From Pseudomonadota bacterium (GTDB taxonomy: Bacteria > Pseudomonadota > Alphaproteobacteria > Sphingomonadales > Sphingomonadaceae): a stretch of 64,000 nucleotides of DNA. Both the position numbers and the translations under genes were made by a program. Position 1 is the stretch's first letter; every line of letters starts with the position of its first letter. The notes beneath the pieces were generated by a model. That model ran no database searches. It was given only the letters and a program-made list of their open reading frames with translations, and was not told where the DNA came from. Shown here piece after piece: positions 8,965 to 20,045 of the stretch. The stretch covers positions 124,001-188,000 of the forward strand of contig JAEWZX010000030.1 in the NCBI GenBank assembly GCA_023394965.1, given 5' to 3'.

Positions 8965-9237
8965 TCAGTTAGCCCACGGGCCCCAGAACGTGATATCGGC
9001 CACCGTGATCCAGCCATTGATATAATTCAGTACGTAAGCTGTCGTGACTACAATGGCGAGCACGGCTGCGCGCAACAGCAATCGCCCGCCTCTGAATTCT
9101 ATAGGCGCGCTATCGGCCTGCCCCGGTATTTTCTCGATCCCTGCCTCATCATGCGTACGCACCCCGAAGGGGAGAAGGAGGAAGGCGCTGAATACGAAGA
9201 ACAGGAAATAGATGGCCAGAACGCTGGTCCACTGCAT
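8965..9237 (-). CDS. DUF1467 family membrane protein
   Basis: 90 residues with two membrane helices, about 5-25 and 54-72. It has the family's characteristic central segment: LPFGVRTHDEAG followed by a Pro-Gly-Gln-Ala-Asp-Ser-Ala-Pro stretch. DUF1467 proteins are small alphaproteobacterial inner-membrane proteins of unknown role, typically encoded right after RNase J, as here. It is the last gene of the nuo-birA-coaX-rnj unit, beginning 11 bases after the rnj stop, and converges with the TipN-like gene. The function is not known. Confidence 0.85.
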   Translation of the reverse strand: MQWTSVLAIYFLFFVFSAFLLLPFGVRTHDEAGIEKIPGQADSAPIEFRGGRLLLRAAVLAIVVTTAYVLNYINGWITVADITFWGPWAN

Positions 9238-9248
9238 CGTCTGGGCTC

Positions 9249-10898
9249 CTAGAGATTGGGTACGATAACGCGGACTTGCGGGCGCTTGCCAGACCAGCGT
9301 TGCGCTGCACGGCGGGCAGCAAGCCTGGCGGCTTCGTGCACGCTGGCTTCATTGCGGCGATCCGATCCACGCAGTTTGCCGATAGCGCCACGCACATCCG
9401 ATGTGGCTTCGGCCACAAAGTCAGCATAGTCTTCGTCCAACGGTAGCCCCAGGCTATCGATCCGCGGGTTGAGGTCTCCGTCAAGCGCCACGATCACAAC
9501 GCCATCGCGCATGATGCGCCGGCGCATCGCGATAGCATCGCCATCGGCAGGCACAATAATATCTCCATCGAGCACCAAGCGTCCGGTACGCACATCCGCA
9601 ACCTTGCAAGGGGCGCCAGGTGCGAGACGAATGATGTCACCGTTCTTCTGTACCACCTGATCGGGAATGCCGCTGGCTTTCCCCAATCTCCCCTGCTCCT
9701 GCATATGTCGCATTTCGCCATGTACAGGAACAAGTACTTCAGGCCGCAGCCATCCATACAGAGCTTCGAGCTCAGGGCGCCCGGGATGGCCCGACACATG
9801 GATCATACTCTGCCGATCGGTAACCATGGTGATGCCCCGTTCAGCCAGTTTGTTCTGCACCGCCCCGATCGAAATCTCGTTGCCAGGGATCTGTCGGCTT
9901 GAGAACAGGACTACATCGCCGCAGACCAACTCAATAGGATGGTTTTTGTCAGCAATTCGGGCCAGCGCCGCACGAGGTTCCCCCTGTCCACCGGTGGCCA
10001 ATATCAGCACTTCGCCACGCGGCAGGTTCATCGCCGTATCGAAATCGATAAGGTCCGGCAGGTCCTGCAGATAGCCATTGTCCTGCGCAACTTCGATAAT
10101 CCGATCGAGCGAGCGTCCTGCCACACATAACTGGCGGCCAGTCTCCCGCGCGACGTCGCCCAGCGTCTGCAGGCGAGCTACGTTGCTGGCGAAGGTGGTG
10201 ACCAGCACTCTCTTTCCAGCGTGGCGCTGAACTTCTTCGAGGAGCCCTTTATGTACAGCCCCTTCCGAGCCGCTCGGAGCGGGGTTGAATACGTTCGTGC
10301 TGTCACACACCAGCGCCAACACCCCCCCGTCCCCGATTTCGGTCAGTTCTTCCTGCGTGGTAGGTTCGCCGATGATTGGGTCTTCATCGAGCTTCCAGTC
10401 GCCAGTATGGAAAACACGGCCATGCGGCGTGCCGATCAGCAGAGCATTGCCTTCGGCGATGGAGTGCGCGAGAGGAATATAGGTAATCTCGAATGGGCCG
10501 ATCTCGAAACTGCCATGATCATCATTGATTATGTTGAGTTCGATTTGGCCAGAAAGCCCTGCTTCTTCAAGCTTGCGCCGCACCAGTTCAGCGGTGAACG
10601 GTGTAGCATAAATAGGCACATCCAGTTCTGCCGCGAAATACGGCACGGCACCAATATGATCTTCATGGGCATGGGTCAGCACTATTGCATCGAGCCGATC
10701 GGCGCGATCTTCAATGAATTCAAGATCAGCAAAAACCAGGTCGACGCCGGGATATTGGTCACCCGAAAAAGTCATCCCAAGATCGACCATCAGCCACCGG
10801 CCCTGACAGCCGTAGAGGTTGACGTTCATTCCGATTTCGCCCGACCCACCCAGAGCCAGGAACAGCAGTTCGTCTTCGGGGGTAAAGTCCTTCTTCAA
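9249..10898 (-). CDS. rnj: Ribonuclease J
   Basis: 549-residue metallo-beta-lactamase/beta-CASP nuclease for RNA processing and 5'-3' decay. The zinc motif HAHEDH occupies residues 76-81 and is preceded by LALGGSGEIGMN, the normal RNase J N-terminus. A beta-CASP region and a C-terminal domain follow. The start is TTG at 10898: no ATG lies before the conserved N-terminus, a GGAG sits 8 bases upstream, and TTGA overlaps the coaX stop. The window also encodes RNase E, so this organism has both endonuclease types, as many alphaproteobacteria do. Position between coaX and DUF1467 is a familiar alphaproteobacterial order. Confidence 0.93.
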   Translation of the reverse strand: MKKDFTPEDELLFLALGGSGEIGMNVNLYGCQGRWLMVDLGMTFSGDQYPGVDLVFADLEFIEDRADRLDAIVLTHAHEDHIGAVPYFAAELDVPIYATPFTAELVRRKLEEAGLSGQIELNIINDDHGSFEIGPFEITYIPLAHSIAEGNALLIGTPHGRVFHTGDWKLDEDPIIGEPTTQEELTEIGDGGVLALVCDSTNVFNPAPSGSEGAVHKGLLEEVQRHAGKRVLVTTFASNVARLQTLGDVARETGRQLCVAGRSLDRIIEVAQDNGYLQDLPDLIDFDTAMNLPRGEVLILATGGQGEPRAALARIADKNHPIELVCGDVVLFSSRQIPGNEISIGAVQNKLAERGITMVTDRQSMIHVSGHPGRPELEALYGWLRPEVLVPVHGEMRHMQEQGRLGKASGIPDQVVQKNGDIIRLAPGAPCKVADVRTGRLVLDGDIIVPADGDAIAMRRRIMRDGVVIVALDGDLNPRIDSLGLPLDEDYADFVAEATSDVRGAIGKLRGSDRRNEASVHEAARLAARRAAQRWSGKRPQVRVIVPNL

Positions 10899-11668
10899 GC
10901 CGCACGCTCCGCTAAAATGGCAAGGCCCTCCAGGGTGAGGTCCGCATCGACCACATCGAAAAGGTCTGTATGCTCATCGAACAATATGGCCAGTCCGCCC
11001 GTTGCAACCACCTTCGCAGGGCGGCCGATTTCCTTCTTCATACGGGTAATCAGCCCCTCAATCAGCGCTACGTAACCCCAGAACACGCCGATCAGCATCT
11101 GATCTTCCGTATTGCGGCCGATGACACTGTCATTCGCAGGTTTCTCGATAGCGATGCGGGGAAGCTTGGCCGTGTTACCAACCAAAGCGTCCAGCGACAG
11201 ATTTATGCCAGGAGCAATCACGCCGCCCTTATACGCGCCATTGAAATCGATCGCATCGAATGTAGTCGCAGTACCAAAGTCCACGACAATCAGATCGCCG
11301 TCATATTTTGCATGAGCAGCCAGCGTATTGAGCGCACGATCCGCGCCCAGCGAACTGGGTTGTTCGATATCGAGTTCAAAGCCCCATTCGGCCCCACTCT
11401 GTCCCGCGATAAGCGGAGTGATGCCAAGATATTTCTCCGACAGAACAGTAAGGTTATGGATCGCGCGCGGCACAACCGAGCCGATGATCACCTGCGTTAT
11501 GTCGCTTTTGTCGAAACCCTGAAATTCAGCGAGTTGCAGCAGCCACACGGCGTATTCGTCGCCCGTCCGCCGCGGATCTGTGGCAATCCGCCAGCGCGCC
11601 TTGATTTCACGCCCGTCGATCAGCGCAAAAACCACATTGGTATTTCCAACATCGGCAGCGAGCAGCAT
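10895..11668 (-). CDS. coaX: Type III pantothenate kinase
   Basis: Phosphorylates pantothenate, the first committed step of coenzyme A synthesis. The 257-residue protein opens with the ASKHA phosphate-binding motif DVGNTNVVFAL (Asp6). It also has the GADRALN segment, DFGTATTFD and GGVIAPGINLS of type III enzymes, which are about 255 residues long. The ATG follows the birA stop by 2 bases, and the stop overlaps the rnj TTG start by 4 bases. Translational coupling with both neighbours is likely. Confidence 0.95.
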   Translation of the reverse strand: MLLAADVGNTNVVFALIDGREIKARWRIATDPRRTGDEYAVWLLQLAEFQGFDKSDITQVIIGSVVPRAIHNLTVLSEKYLGITPLIAGQSGAEWGFELDIEQPSSLGADRALNTLAAHAKYDGDLIVVDFGTATTFDAIDFNGAYKGGVIAPGINLSLDALVGNTAKLPRIAIEKPANDSVIGRNTEDQMLIGVFWGYVALIEGLITRMKKEIGRPAKVVATGGLAILFDEHTDLFDVVDADLTLEGLAILAERAA

Positions 11669-11670
11669 GC

Positions 11671-12393
11671 TCAGTTTCCTTCGTTCACAAGCATCACGTC
11701 ACCAGCGTGAATGACACGGGTAGAACCATCCTCCAAGCGAAGCGACAAGGCTCCGTCGGCGCTCAGTCCGTTGAACGTACCCTCGACACGCGGTTCTCCC
11801 GGTGGATTGACGGTCAAAGATGCGCCTTTTGAATGCGCAATGCTTTCCCATCGCCGAATAAGCGGCTCCAGACCGTAGGCTCTCCAGCGCTCAACTTCCT
11901 GATCGAAGGCTGACGCCAGCGATCGGGCAAACATATCGCGATCAGGAGGGGGCCCGAAGGCAGACAGCGAAATAGTCTTCCGATCGGGCAATTCCGGGGC
12001 CGCGGTCAAATTGATGCCCATGCCCACGATGATCGCATCTCCTTCCCGCTCAAGCAGGATTCCGGCAAGTTTCGCACCAGCAAGCATGAGATCATTCGGC
12101 CATTTGAGATTCAATTGGCTCGGATCGGCAAGCAGGGCGGAAACAGCCTCATACGCGGCCAAGCCCGCCACCAAGGCCAGCGTCGCGGCATTGGGATCGC
12201 GTGGCGCAAGGTGCACCACGGTAGAACCCATGAAATTTCCGCTGCCATCGAACCATGCCCGCCCCTGTCGTCCACGCCCGGAAACCTGCCGATCAGCGAC
12301 CAGCCATTCCCCCTCGGGCACAGCCTCGCGAGAATTCAACCGCGCAGCGATATCCGAGTTGGTAGAACCGGTTTCGGTAACGAAGCGGATCAC
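11671..12393 (-). CDS. birA: Biotin--[acetyl-CoA-carboxylase] ligase
   Basis: Attaches biotin to the carboxyl-carrier protein of acetyl-CoA carboxylase. The frame is open to 12504, but the start is placed at GTG 12393, which overlaps the nuoN stop as GTGA and gives 240 residues beginning VIRFVTETGSTNSD. Seen motifs are GRGRQGRAW (biotinyl-AMP loop) and KWPNDLM with GAKLAGILLE, plus a C-terminal SH3-like tail. There is no N-terminal helix-turn-helix, so it is a class I monofunctional ligase and not a repressor. It sits between nuoN and coaX in the same transcription unit. Confidence 0.93.
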   Translation of the reverse strand: MIRFVTETGSTNSDIAARLNSREAVPEGEWLVADRQVSGRGRQGRAWFDGSGNFMGSTVVHLAPRDPNAATLALVAGLAAYEAVSALLADPSQLNLKWPNDLMLAGAKLAGILLEREGDAIIVGMGINLTAAPELPDRKTISLSAFGPPPDRDMFARSLASAFDQEVERWRAYGLEPLIRRWESIAHSKGASLTVNPPGEPRVEGTFNGLSADGALSLRLEDGSTRVIHAGDVMLVNEGN

Positions 12394-13853
12394 ATCGCCG
12401 CGACGAAAGAGGCTGCAGCCTGCGCCGTCCAATCGGCAAGTGGGACCGTTAGCAAATAGCCAAGCGGAGAAACGATCACGACACAGATCGCCAATATCGC
12501 CCAATGGCTCAGCGGGCTTTTGCGCTCAATCTCGCGCACTGGGTCATCGAAGAACATGACCTTGATGAACTTGAGATAATAGAACGCCCCGATCACGCTG
12601 GCAGCAATGCCGATTGCAGCCAGGGCCACGAGATCTGCCTGAACTGCGGCCTGGAACACTACGAATTTGCCCCAGAACCCGAACAGCGGCGGAATACCGG
12701 CAAGGCTGAACATCAGCGCAAGCAGTGCCCAGGCAAGTGCCGGACGCGTGGTGGATAAGCCAGAAATATCCGCAAACGTCTCGAGATTATTACCTGCCGG
12801 GTCGCGCAGCATGAGCAGAGCTATAAAACTGCCGAGGACCATGGCCACATAAATGGCGAGATATGTCAACGCAGCGGCCACGCCTGCCGGCGTGGCGGCG
12901 GCAAGGCCAATCAGGATAAAGCCGACGTTGTTTATCGACGAATAAGCAAGCAGCCGCTTCAGGTTCTGCTGGCCAATTGCGCCGAGCGCGCCGACCACAA
13001 TCGAAGCGAGTGCCGCGAAAACGACTATCTGGCGCCAGCTGTCGACTTCACCGCCAAACGGATCCATCGCCATGCGGAGAAGCATCGCCATGGCCGCAAC
13101 CTTTGGCGCGGTTGCGAAGAAGCCGGTAACAGGTGTCGGGGAGCCTTCATAAACATCAGGTGTCCACATGTGGAACGGTACGGCACTGACCTTGAAGGCA
13201 AGGCCTGCCAGCACGAACACCACTCCGAACAGGGCGCCGGTGGAAAACCCCGCATCGAACGAGGCGCGGATGCCTTCGTAATTGGTCGAACCAGTGAAGC
13301 CATAGACCAGGCTAATGCCGTAAAGAATGATGCCAGAGGCCAGTGCGCCGAGAACGAAGTACTTCAGCCCCGCCTCGCTCGACCGGCTATCCTCCTTGAG
13401 AAAGCTCGCGAGAACATAACTCGACAGGCTCGACATTTCGAGACCGACATACAGCGTCATCAAGTCGGACGCCGATACCATCATGCCCATACCGACGGCG
13501 TTGAACAGCATCAGGACCGGATATTCGGCACGATAGCTTCCCCGCTGAATAAAAAAGCGCGGAGTGACCACCAGTATGGCTGCAGTTGCGATATAAATGA
13601 GGATCTTGGCAAAACTGCCAAAGGCATCTGCCCGATAAAGGTCACCGAACGCCCACCCAGCAATTTCGCCCGTTACACGATCGAACAGGACCGCACTGAA
13701 AATGGCTGCGCCAACCAGCGCCGCGACGCTGACTATGGTGACTGTCCGCGCCGATTTCACTCCGGTCCAAGCAGAGACCAACAGCAGCGCGAGCGCCACG
13801 AGCGACAAACCGATTTCGGCACCCGTGAGGTAGAATGAGGTAGCGTAAGACAT
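12390..13853 (-). CDS. nuoN: NADH-quinone oxidoreductase subunit N
   Basis: 487-residue antiporter-like subunit of the complex I membrane arm, part of the proton-pumping module. About 14 hydrophobic helices are seen, with the conserved MTLYVGLEMSSLSSYVLA (key glutamate in TM5), FKVSAVPFHMWTPDVYEG and SLAGIPPLFGFWGKF segments. The start overlaps the nuoM stop by one base and the stop overlaps birA by four. Length and motifs are normal for alphaproteobacterial NuoN. Confidence 0.97.
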   Translation of the reverse strand: MSYATSFYLTGAEIGLSLVALALLLVSAWTGVKSARTVTIVSVAALVGAAIFSAVLFDRVTGEIAGWAFGDLYRADAFGSFAKILIYIATAAILVVTPRFFIQRGSYRAEYPVLMLFNAVGMGMMVSASDLMTLYVGLEMSSLSSYVLASFLKEDSRSSEAGLKYFVLGALASGIILYGISLVYGFTGSTNYEGIRASFDAGFSTGALFGVVFVLAGLAFKVSAVPFHMWTPDVYEGSPTPVTGFFATAPKVAAMAMLLRMAMDPFGGEVDSWRQIVVFAALASIVVGALGAIGQQNLKRLLAYSSINNVGFILIGLAAATPAGVAAALTYLAIYVAMVLGSFIALLMLRDPAGNNLETFADISGLSTTRPALAWALLALMFSLAGIPPLFGFWGKFVVFQAAVQADLVALAAIGIAASVIGAFYYLKFIKVMFFDDPVREIERKSPLSHWAILAICVVIVSPLGYLLTVPLADWTAQAAASFVAAM

Positions 13854-15408
13854 CAGTGCGCTCCCTCCGCCTGATGCTCGTCGCCATGGGCGGGAGCGAC
13901 GTAGTTCGCATTATGCTCACGTGGGGTGCCGATCACATTGTCGGCATCGAAATCGGGTGCGGCACGCGCTATGCGAGCCTCAAGTGCGGCAATATCCTGA
14001 CGCATGGGTGCAAGGAAGCTTTCCGGATAAACGCCCATCCACAGCACGGCAGCGGCGATGGGAGCAAGCATGGCCCATTCGCGGGCATTCAGGTCGGGCA
14101 TACGCGCGGCATCCTCGTTGACCTGATCCCCAAAGGCCACGCGGCGGTAGAGATAAAGCATGTAGGCTGCACCGAGAATAATGCCTGTGGTGCAGATCAG
14201 GGTCACCAGTGTCGATACCTTGTAAAGGCCTGCCAGTGCCAGGAATTCACCAATAAAATTGCTGGTACCCGGAAGTCCGATCGATGCCATGGTGAACAAC
14301 AGGAAAAACAGCGCGTATTTCGGCATGTTGATGCTGAGACCGCCATACCGGGCAATTTCACGCGTGTGCAGCCGATCATAGATAACGCCCACGCACAGGA
14401 ACAGAGCGCCGGAAACAAGCCCGTGACCGAGCATGATCATCATCGCGCCTTCGATCCCCTGCACATTAAAAGCGAACAGGCCTGCCGTTACGATCGCCAT
14501 GTGCGCGACCGATGAATAAGCTATCAGCTTCTTCATATCATCCTGTACCAGCGCTACCAGCGAAGTGTAGACCACTGCCACCATCGATAGGATGAAGACC
14601 AGCCAGGTGAACTGTTCGCTCGCTTCGGGAAACATCGGCAGGCTGAAACGGATGAAGCCATAACCGCCGAGCTTCAACATCACGCCGGCAAGAATTACAG
14701 AACCCGCCGTCGGCGCCTGGACGTGCGCATCCGGCAACCATGTGTGAACCGGCCACATCGGCATCTTCACAGCGAAGCTGGCGAAGAACGCGAGCCAGAG
14801 CCAGGTTTGCGCACGCGGATCGAAATCATAATTGAGCAGCGTCGGAATATCGGTTGTGCCGGCTTCGTTGACCATCCACATCATTGCAATCAGCATCAGA
14901 ACCGAGCCGAGTAGCGTGTAGAGGAAGAATTTATACGACGCATAGATGCGGTTGTCGCCGCCCCAAACACCGATGATGAGATACATCGGGATTAGGCTGG
15001 CTTCGAAGAAGATGTAGAACAGGAACATGTCCTGCGCGGCGAAAACGCCGATCATCAGCACTTCCATAATCAAGAAGGCGCTCATGTATTCGCCGACACG
15101 CTTGGTGATGGAATCCCAGCTGGCAAGAATACAGATGGGCATGAGGAACACGCTGAGCATAATCAGCATCAGCGCAATGCCATCTATTCCAAGCGCGTAG
15201 CTGAACCCTGCGAAGATTTCGGCACGCTCGACAAACTGCCACTGCGCACCGCCAATATCGTAATTCACCCAAAGCAGCACGCCAAGGGCGAGATTAACCA
15301 GCGTCGTGACAAGCGCCACCATGCGGGCGCTTTGCGCACCGAGAAACAGGCAGACAATCGATCCGACCAGCGGAATCGCGAGCATCAGAGAGAGGATGGG
15401 AAACTCCA

Positions 15409-15409
<1 letters not shown>
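13853..15409 (-). CDS. nuoM: NADH-quinone oxidoreductase subunit M
   Basis: 518-residue antiporter-like subunit of the complex I membrane arm. Hallmarks are FFEASLIPMYLIIG, FFASFAVKMPMWPVHTWLPDAH and LIAYSSVAHM, with lysine and glutamate residues inside membrane helices for proton transfer. The C-terminus ends in a His/Glu-rich tail. The start overlaps the nuoL stop by one base and the stop overlaps the nuoN start by one base, indicating tightly coupled translation. Confidence 0.97.
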
Positions 15410-17400
<1,991 letters not shown>

Positions 17401-17406
17401 CGTGGC

Positions 17407-17712
17407 TTACCCCTTGAGCCGGTCGACATCGTCCACGGCAATTGTGCCGCGGCCACGGAAATAGATCACCAGAATGGCCAGCCCGATGGCCGCTTCTGCG
17501 GCGGCAACGGTCAGAACGAACATGGCAAATACCTGTCCGACCAGATCGCCGAGAAACGCGCTGAAAGCCACCAGCTGGATGTTCACGCTGAGCAGGATCA
17601 GTTCGATCGCCATCAGGATGACGATGATGTTCTTCCGATTGAGGAAGATACCCAGCACGCCCAGCACGAACAGGATCGCACTGACCACGATATAGTGTTC
17701 GATACCGATCAC
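17407..17712 (-). CDS. nuoK: NADH-quinone oxidoreductase subunit K
   Basis: 101 residues, three membrane helices, with the two conserved intramembrane glutamates in the MAIELILLSVN and AAAEAAIGLAI segments. NuoK helps couple quinone reduction to proton translocation. The start is GTG at 17712, forming a GTGA overlap with the nuoJ stop. Confidence 0.97.
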   Translation of the reverse strand: MIGIEHYIVVSAILFVLGVLGIFLNRKNIIVILMAIELILLSVNIQLVAFSAFLGDLVGQVFAMFVLTVAAAEAAIGLAILVIYFRGRGTIAVDDVDRLKG

Positions 17713-18329
17713 AGCTCGACCCCCTCGCCCACGGTGGGCTGCTTCATGACGGTTGCCTCATTCGGGTTACGACGGACCTGCCTGGCAATGTTCTGTTGCC
17801 CGCGCCCACCGGGACGTTTGCGGTGGGTCAGGACGATTGCACCAATCATGGCGATCAGCAGAACGAGCCCGGCGGCTTCGAACAGGAAAAGGTAATCGCT
17901 GAACAGAACCGCACCGATGCTGGCAGTGTTCGACGCATCGAGGATCGGCGAGGTCGCACCGCTGGCGACGCCCAGTTCGATCCGGCCAGCCTGATAGGCA
18001 CCGATACCGAAAATCAGTTCGGCCGCCAGTATCAGCGCGATGACGATACCGAGAGGAAAGTTCTTTACAAAACCGGCGCGCAGTTCGGCGAAATCGATGT
18101 CGAGCATCATCACCACGAACAGGAAAAGCACCGCAACCGCGCCGACATAGACGATCACCAGTAGCGCGGCGATGAATTCCGCACCGACCAGAACCATCAG
18201 GCCAGCGGCATTGAAGAAGGCGAGGATCAGCCACAGCACCGAGTGCACCGGGTTGCGCGCCATGACGACCATGACGGCGCTGGCGATGACGAGCGCAGCG
18301 AAAAGATAGAAAGCAAGCGTCTGGATCAC
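17709..18329 (-). CDS. nuoJ: NADH-quinone oxidoreductase subunit J
   Basis: 206 residues with five membrane helices; the conserved helix 3 region (VYVGAVAVLFLFVVMML) is present. The C-terminal tail is hydrophilic and rich in Arg/Asn, as in related proteins. The start is GTG at 18329. It follows nuoI by 26 bases, the largest internal gap of the nuo-to-DUF1467 unit except the 35 bases nowhere exceeded here, and overlaps nuoK by four bases. Confidence 0.96.
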   Translation of the reverse strand: MIQTLAFYLFAALVIASAVMVVMARNPVHSVLWLILAFFNAAGLMVLVGAEFIAALLVIVYVGAVAVLFLFVVMMLDIDFAELRAGFVKNFPLGIVIALILAAELIFGIGAYQAGRIELGVASGATSPILDASNTASIGAVLFSDYLFLFEAAGLVLLIAMIGAIVLTHRKRPGGRGQQNIARQVRRNPNEATVMKQPTVGEGVEL

Positions 18330-18355
18330 GATGTCATATCCCTTGGCGCGGGCCC

Positions 18356-18841
18356 CTAACGGTACGGCGCATCGGCTTCAAGGTTCGCGGCGATAGCTCG
18401 CTCCCACTTGTCCCCGTTCGCCAGCAGTTTGGCCTTGTCGTAGAGCAATTCTTCGCGCGTTTCGGTCGCATATTCGAAGTTCGGCCCTTCGACGATCGCA
18501 TCTACCGGGCATGCTTCCTGACAGAAGCCGCAATAGATGCACTTGGTCATGTCGATATCGTAGCGCGTGGTGCGGCGGCTGCCGTCCTCGCGTGGTTCGC
18601 TCTCGATAGTGATCGCCTGGGCGGGACACACGGCCTCGCACAATTTGCAGGCGATGCAGCGTTCTTCCCCGTTGGGATAGCGGCGCAGCGCATGTTCACC
18701 TCGGAAACGCGGGCTGATCGGGTTCTTTTCGAACGGATAGTTGATCGTCACCTTGGGCTTGAAGAAATACTTCAGCGTGAGGGCATGTGCCTTCACGAAC
18801 TCCCACAGGGTGAACGCCTTGATGGTTTGCGCGATACTCAT
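18356..18841 (-). CDS. nuoI: NADH-quinone oxidoreductase subunit I
   Basis: Ferredoxin-like subunit holding iron-sulfur clusters N6a and N6b in the peripheral arm. The two CxxCxxCxxxCP motifs are CIACKLCEAVCP and CIYCGFCQEACP. The frame is open to 19099 but the start is ATG 18841, which overlaps the nuoH stop (ATGA) and yields the usual 161-residue protein starting MSIAQTIKAF with an amphipathic N-terminal helix. Residues upstream of that ATG in the open frame look like antisense nuoH. Confidence 0.97.
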   Translation of the reverse strand: MSIAQTIKAFTLWEFVKAHALTLKYFFKPKVTINYPFEKNPISPRFRGEHALRRYPNGEERCIACKLCEAVCPAQAITIESEPREDGSRRTTRYDIDMTKCIYCGFCQEACPVDAIVEGPNFEYATETREELLYDKAKLLANGDKWERAIAANLEADAPYR

Positions 18842-19884
18842 CCGAAATGTCCCGTGGCCATCAGATAGCCCGAAATGACGACGACGAAGCCGAGGCTTAT
18901 GGGAAGGAACACCTTCCAGCCCAAGCGCATCAACTGATCGTAACGATAGCGCGGAACCGTCGCCATGACCCAGCTGAACATGAAGAAAAAGAAAAACGTT
19001 TTGAGCAGCAGCCAGACGATGCCCGGCACGTAGTAGAGCGGTGCCCAATCGACTGGCGGCAGCCAGCCCCCCCAGAACAGCAAGGCGTTGAGAATGCACA
19101 TCAGCAGGATGTTGGCATATTCCCCCAGCCAGAAGAGCGCGAAGCTCATCGAGCTGTATTCGGTCTGGTAACCAGCGACCAGTTCACTTTCGGCCTCGGT
19201 AAGGTCGAAAGGCACACGCTGTGTTTCCGCCAGCGAGCTGATGAAGAACATCACCCACATCGGGAACAGCAGCGGGTGGATGACATAGGCGTTCACGATG
19301 CCAAGGCCGAAGCCTTCCTGTGCACGCACGATGTCGTTGAGGTTGAACGTCCCGGCAAACAGCACGACGCAGACCAGAATGAACCCGATTGAGACTTCAT
19401 AGGAAATCATCTGCGCCGCGGCGCGCATGGCCGAAAAGAACGGGTATTTCGAGTTACTCGCCCACCCGCTCATGACAACGCCATAAACCGACAACGAGCT
19501 GATCGCGAGAATGTAGAGCAGGCCGATATTGATGTCCGCCAAAACCGCTGTCGCGCTGAAGGGCACCACCGCCCATGCGGCCAGCGCCACGGTGAAGGTG
19601 AGGATCGGCGCGAGCAGGAAGATGCCCTTGTTTGAGGCACTCGGAATGATGGTTTCCTGCAGGAAGACCTTCAGGCCATCGGCAAAGCTTTGCAAGAGAC
19701 CGAATGGGCCAACGACATTGGGGCCGCGGCGCAAATTGATCGCCGCCCAGACCTTGCGGTCGACATAAATGATCATTGCGACGGCCAGCATCAACGGCAG
19801 TGCAATCAGCAGGATGCCCGCAATGGTCGCGACAAGCCACGCCCATTCATAGGTCATGCCGAGGGATTGGAAGAATTCAGTCAT
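18838..19884 (-). CDS. nuoH: NADH-quinone oxidoreductase subunit H
   Basis: 348 residues, eight membrane helices; this subunit forms much of the quinone-binding chamber with NuoB and NuoD. Characteristic stretches are RRGPNVVGPFGLLQSFADG, PFDLTEAESELVAGY and EYSSMSFALFWLGEY. The ATG overlaps the stop of a 54-codon ORF (ATGA), and the stop overlaps the nuoI start in the same way. Confidence 0.97.
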   Translation of the reverse strand: MTEFFQSLGMTYEWAWLVATIAGILLIALPLMLAVAMIIYVDRKVWAAINLRRGPNVVGPFGLLQSFADGLKVFLQETIIPSASNKGIFLLAPILTFTVALAAWAVVPFSATAVLADINIGLLYILAISSLSVYGVVMSGWASNSKYPFFSAMRAAAQMISYEVSIGFILVCVVLFAGTFNLNDIVRAQEGFGLGIVNAYVIHPLLFPMWVMFFISSLAETQRVPFDLTEAESELVAGYQTEYSSMSFALFWLGEYANILLMCILNALLFWGGWLPPVDWAPLYYVPGIVWLLLKTFFFFFMFSWVMATVPRYRYDQLMRLGWKVFLPISLGFVVVISGYLMATGHFG

Positions 19885-20045
19885 TTCTGCTTCCTGCCCT
19901 TCCCTGCTTTTTCACGCGTGGAATAGGCTTCGTTACGCCACCCATTGGCTGCGCTGGATCTGTTGCTGCTATCGGTGCGGAAGCCCCGCCACACAGCAAG
20001 GCTGCCGACACCGAGAATTGCGAGAGGAATGATGGGAGATGCCAT
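19881..20045 (-). CDS. 54-residue coupled small ORF between nuoG and nuoH
   Basis: A short frame that precisely fills the space between nuoG and nuoH. Its ATG shares a base with the nuoG stop (TAATG) and its stop TGA overlaps the nuoH ATG (ATGA). The predicted product starts MASPIIPLAILGVGSLAVWR, a possible single membrane helix, and ends in a basic tail (KAGKGRKQK). No family is recognised. The exact coupling on both sides argues for translation, either as a small complex I-associated protein or as a bridge that carries ribosomes to nuoH. Expression has not been shown. Confidence 0.55.
   Translation of the reverse strand: MASPIIPLAILGVGSLAVWRGFRTDSSNRSSAANGWRNEAYSTREKAGKGRKQK

Noticed and set aside
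8952..8975. Possible terminator between the TipN-like gene and DUF1467
   Set aside because: Only a 5-bp stem (CTGAG/CTCAG) without T-run could be drawn; too weak to call.
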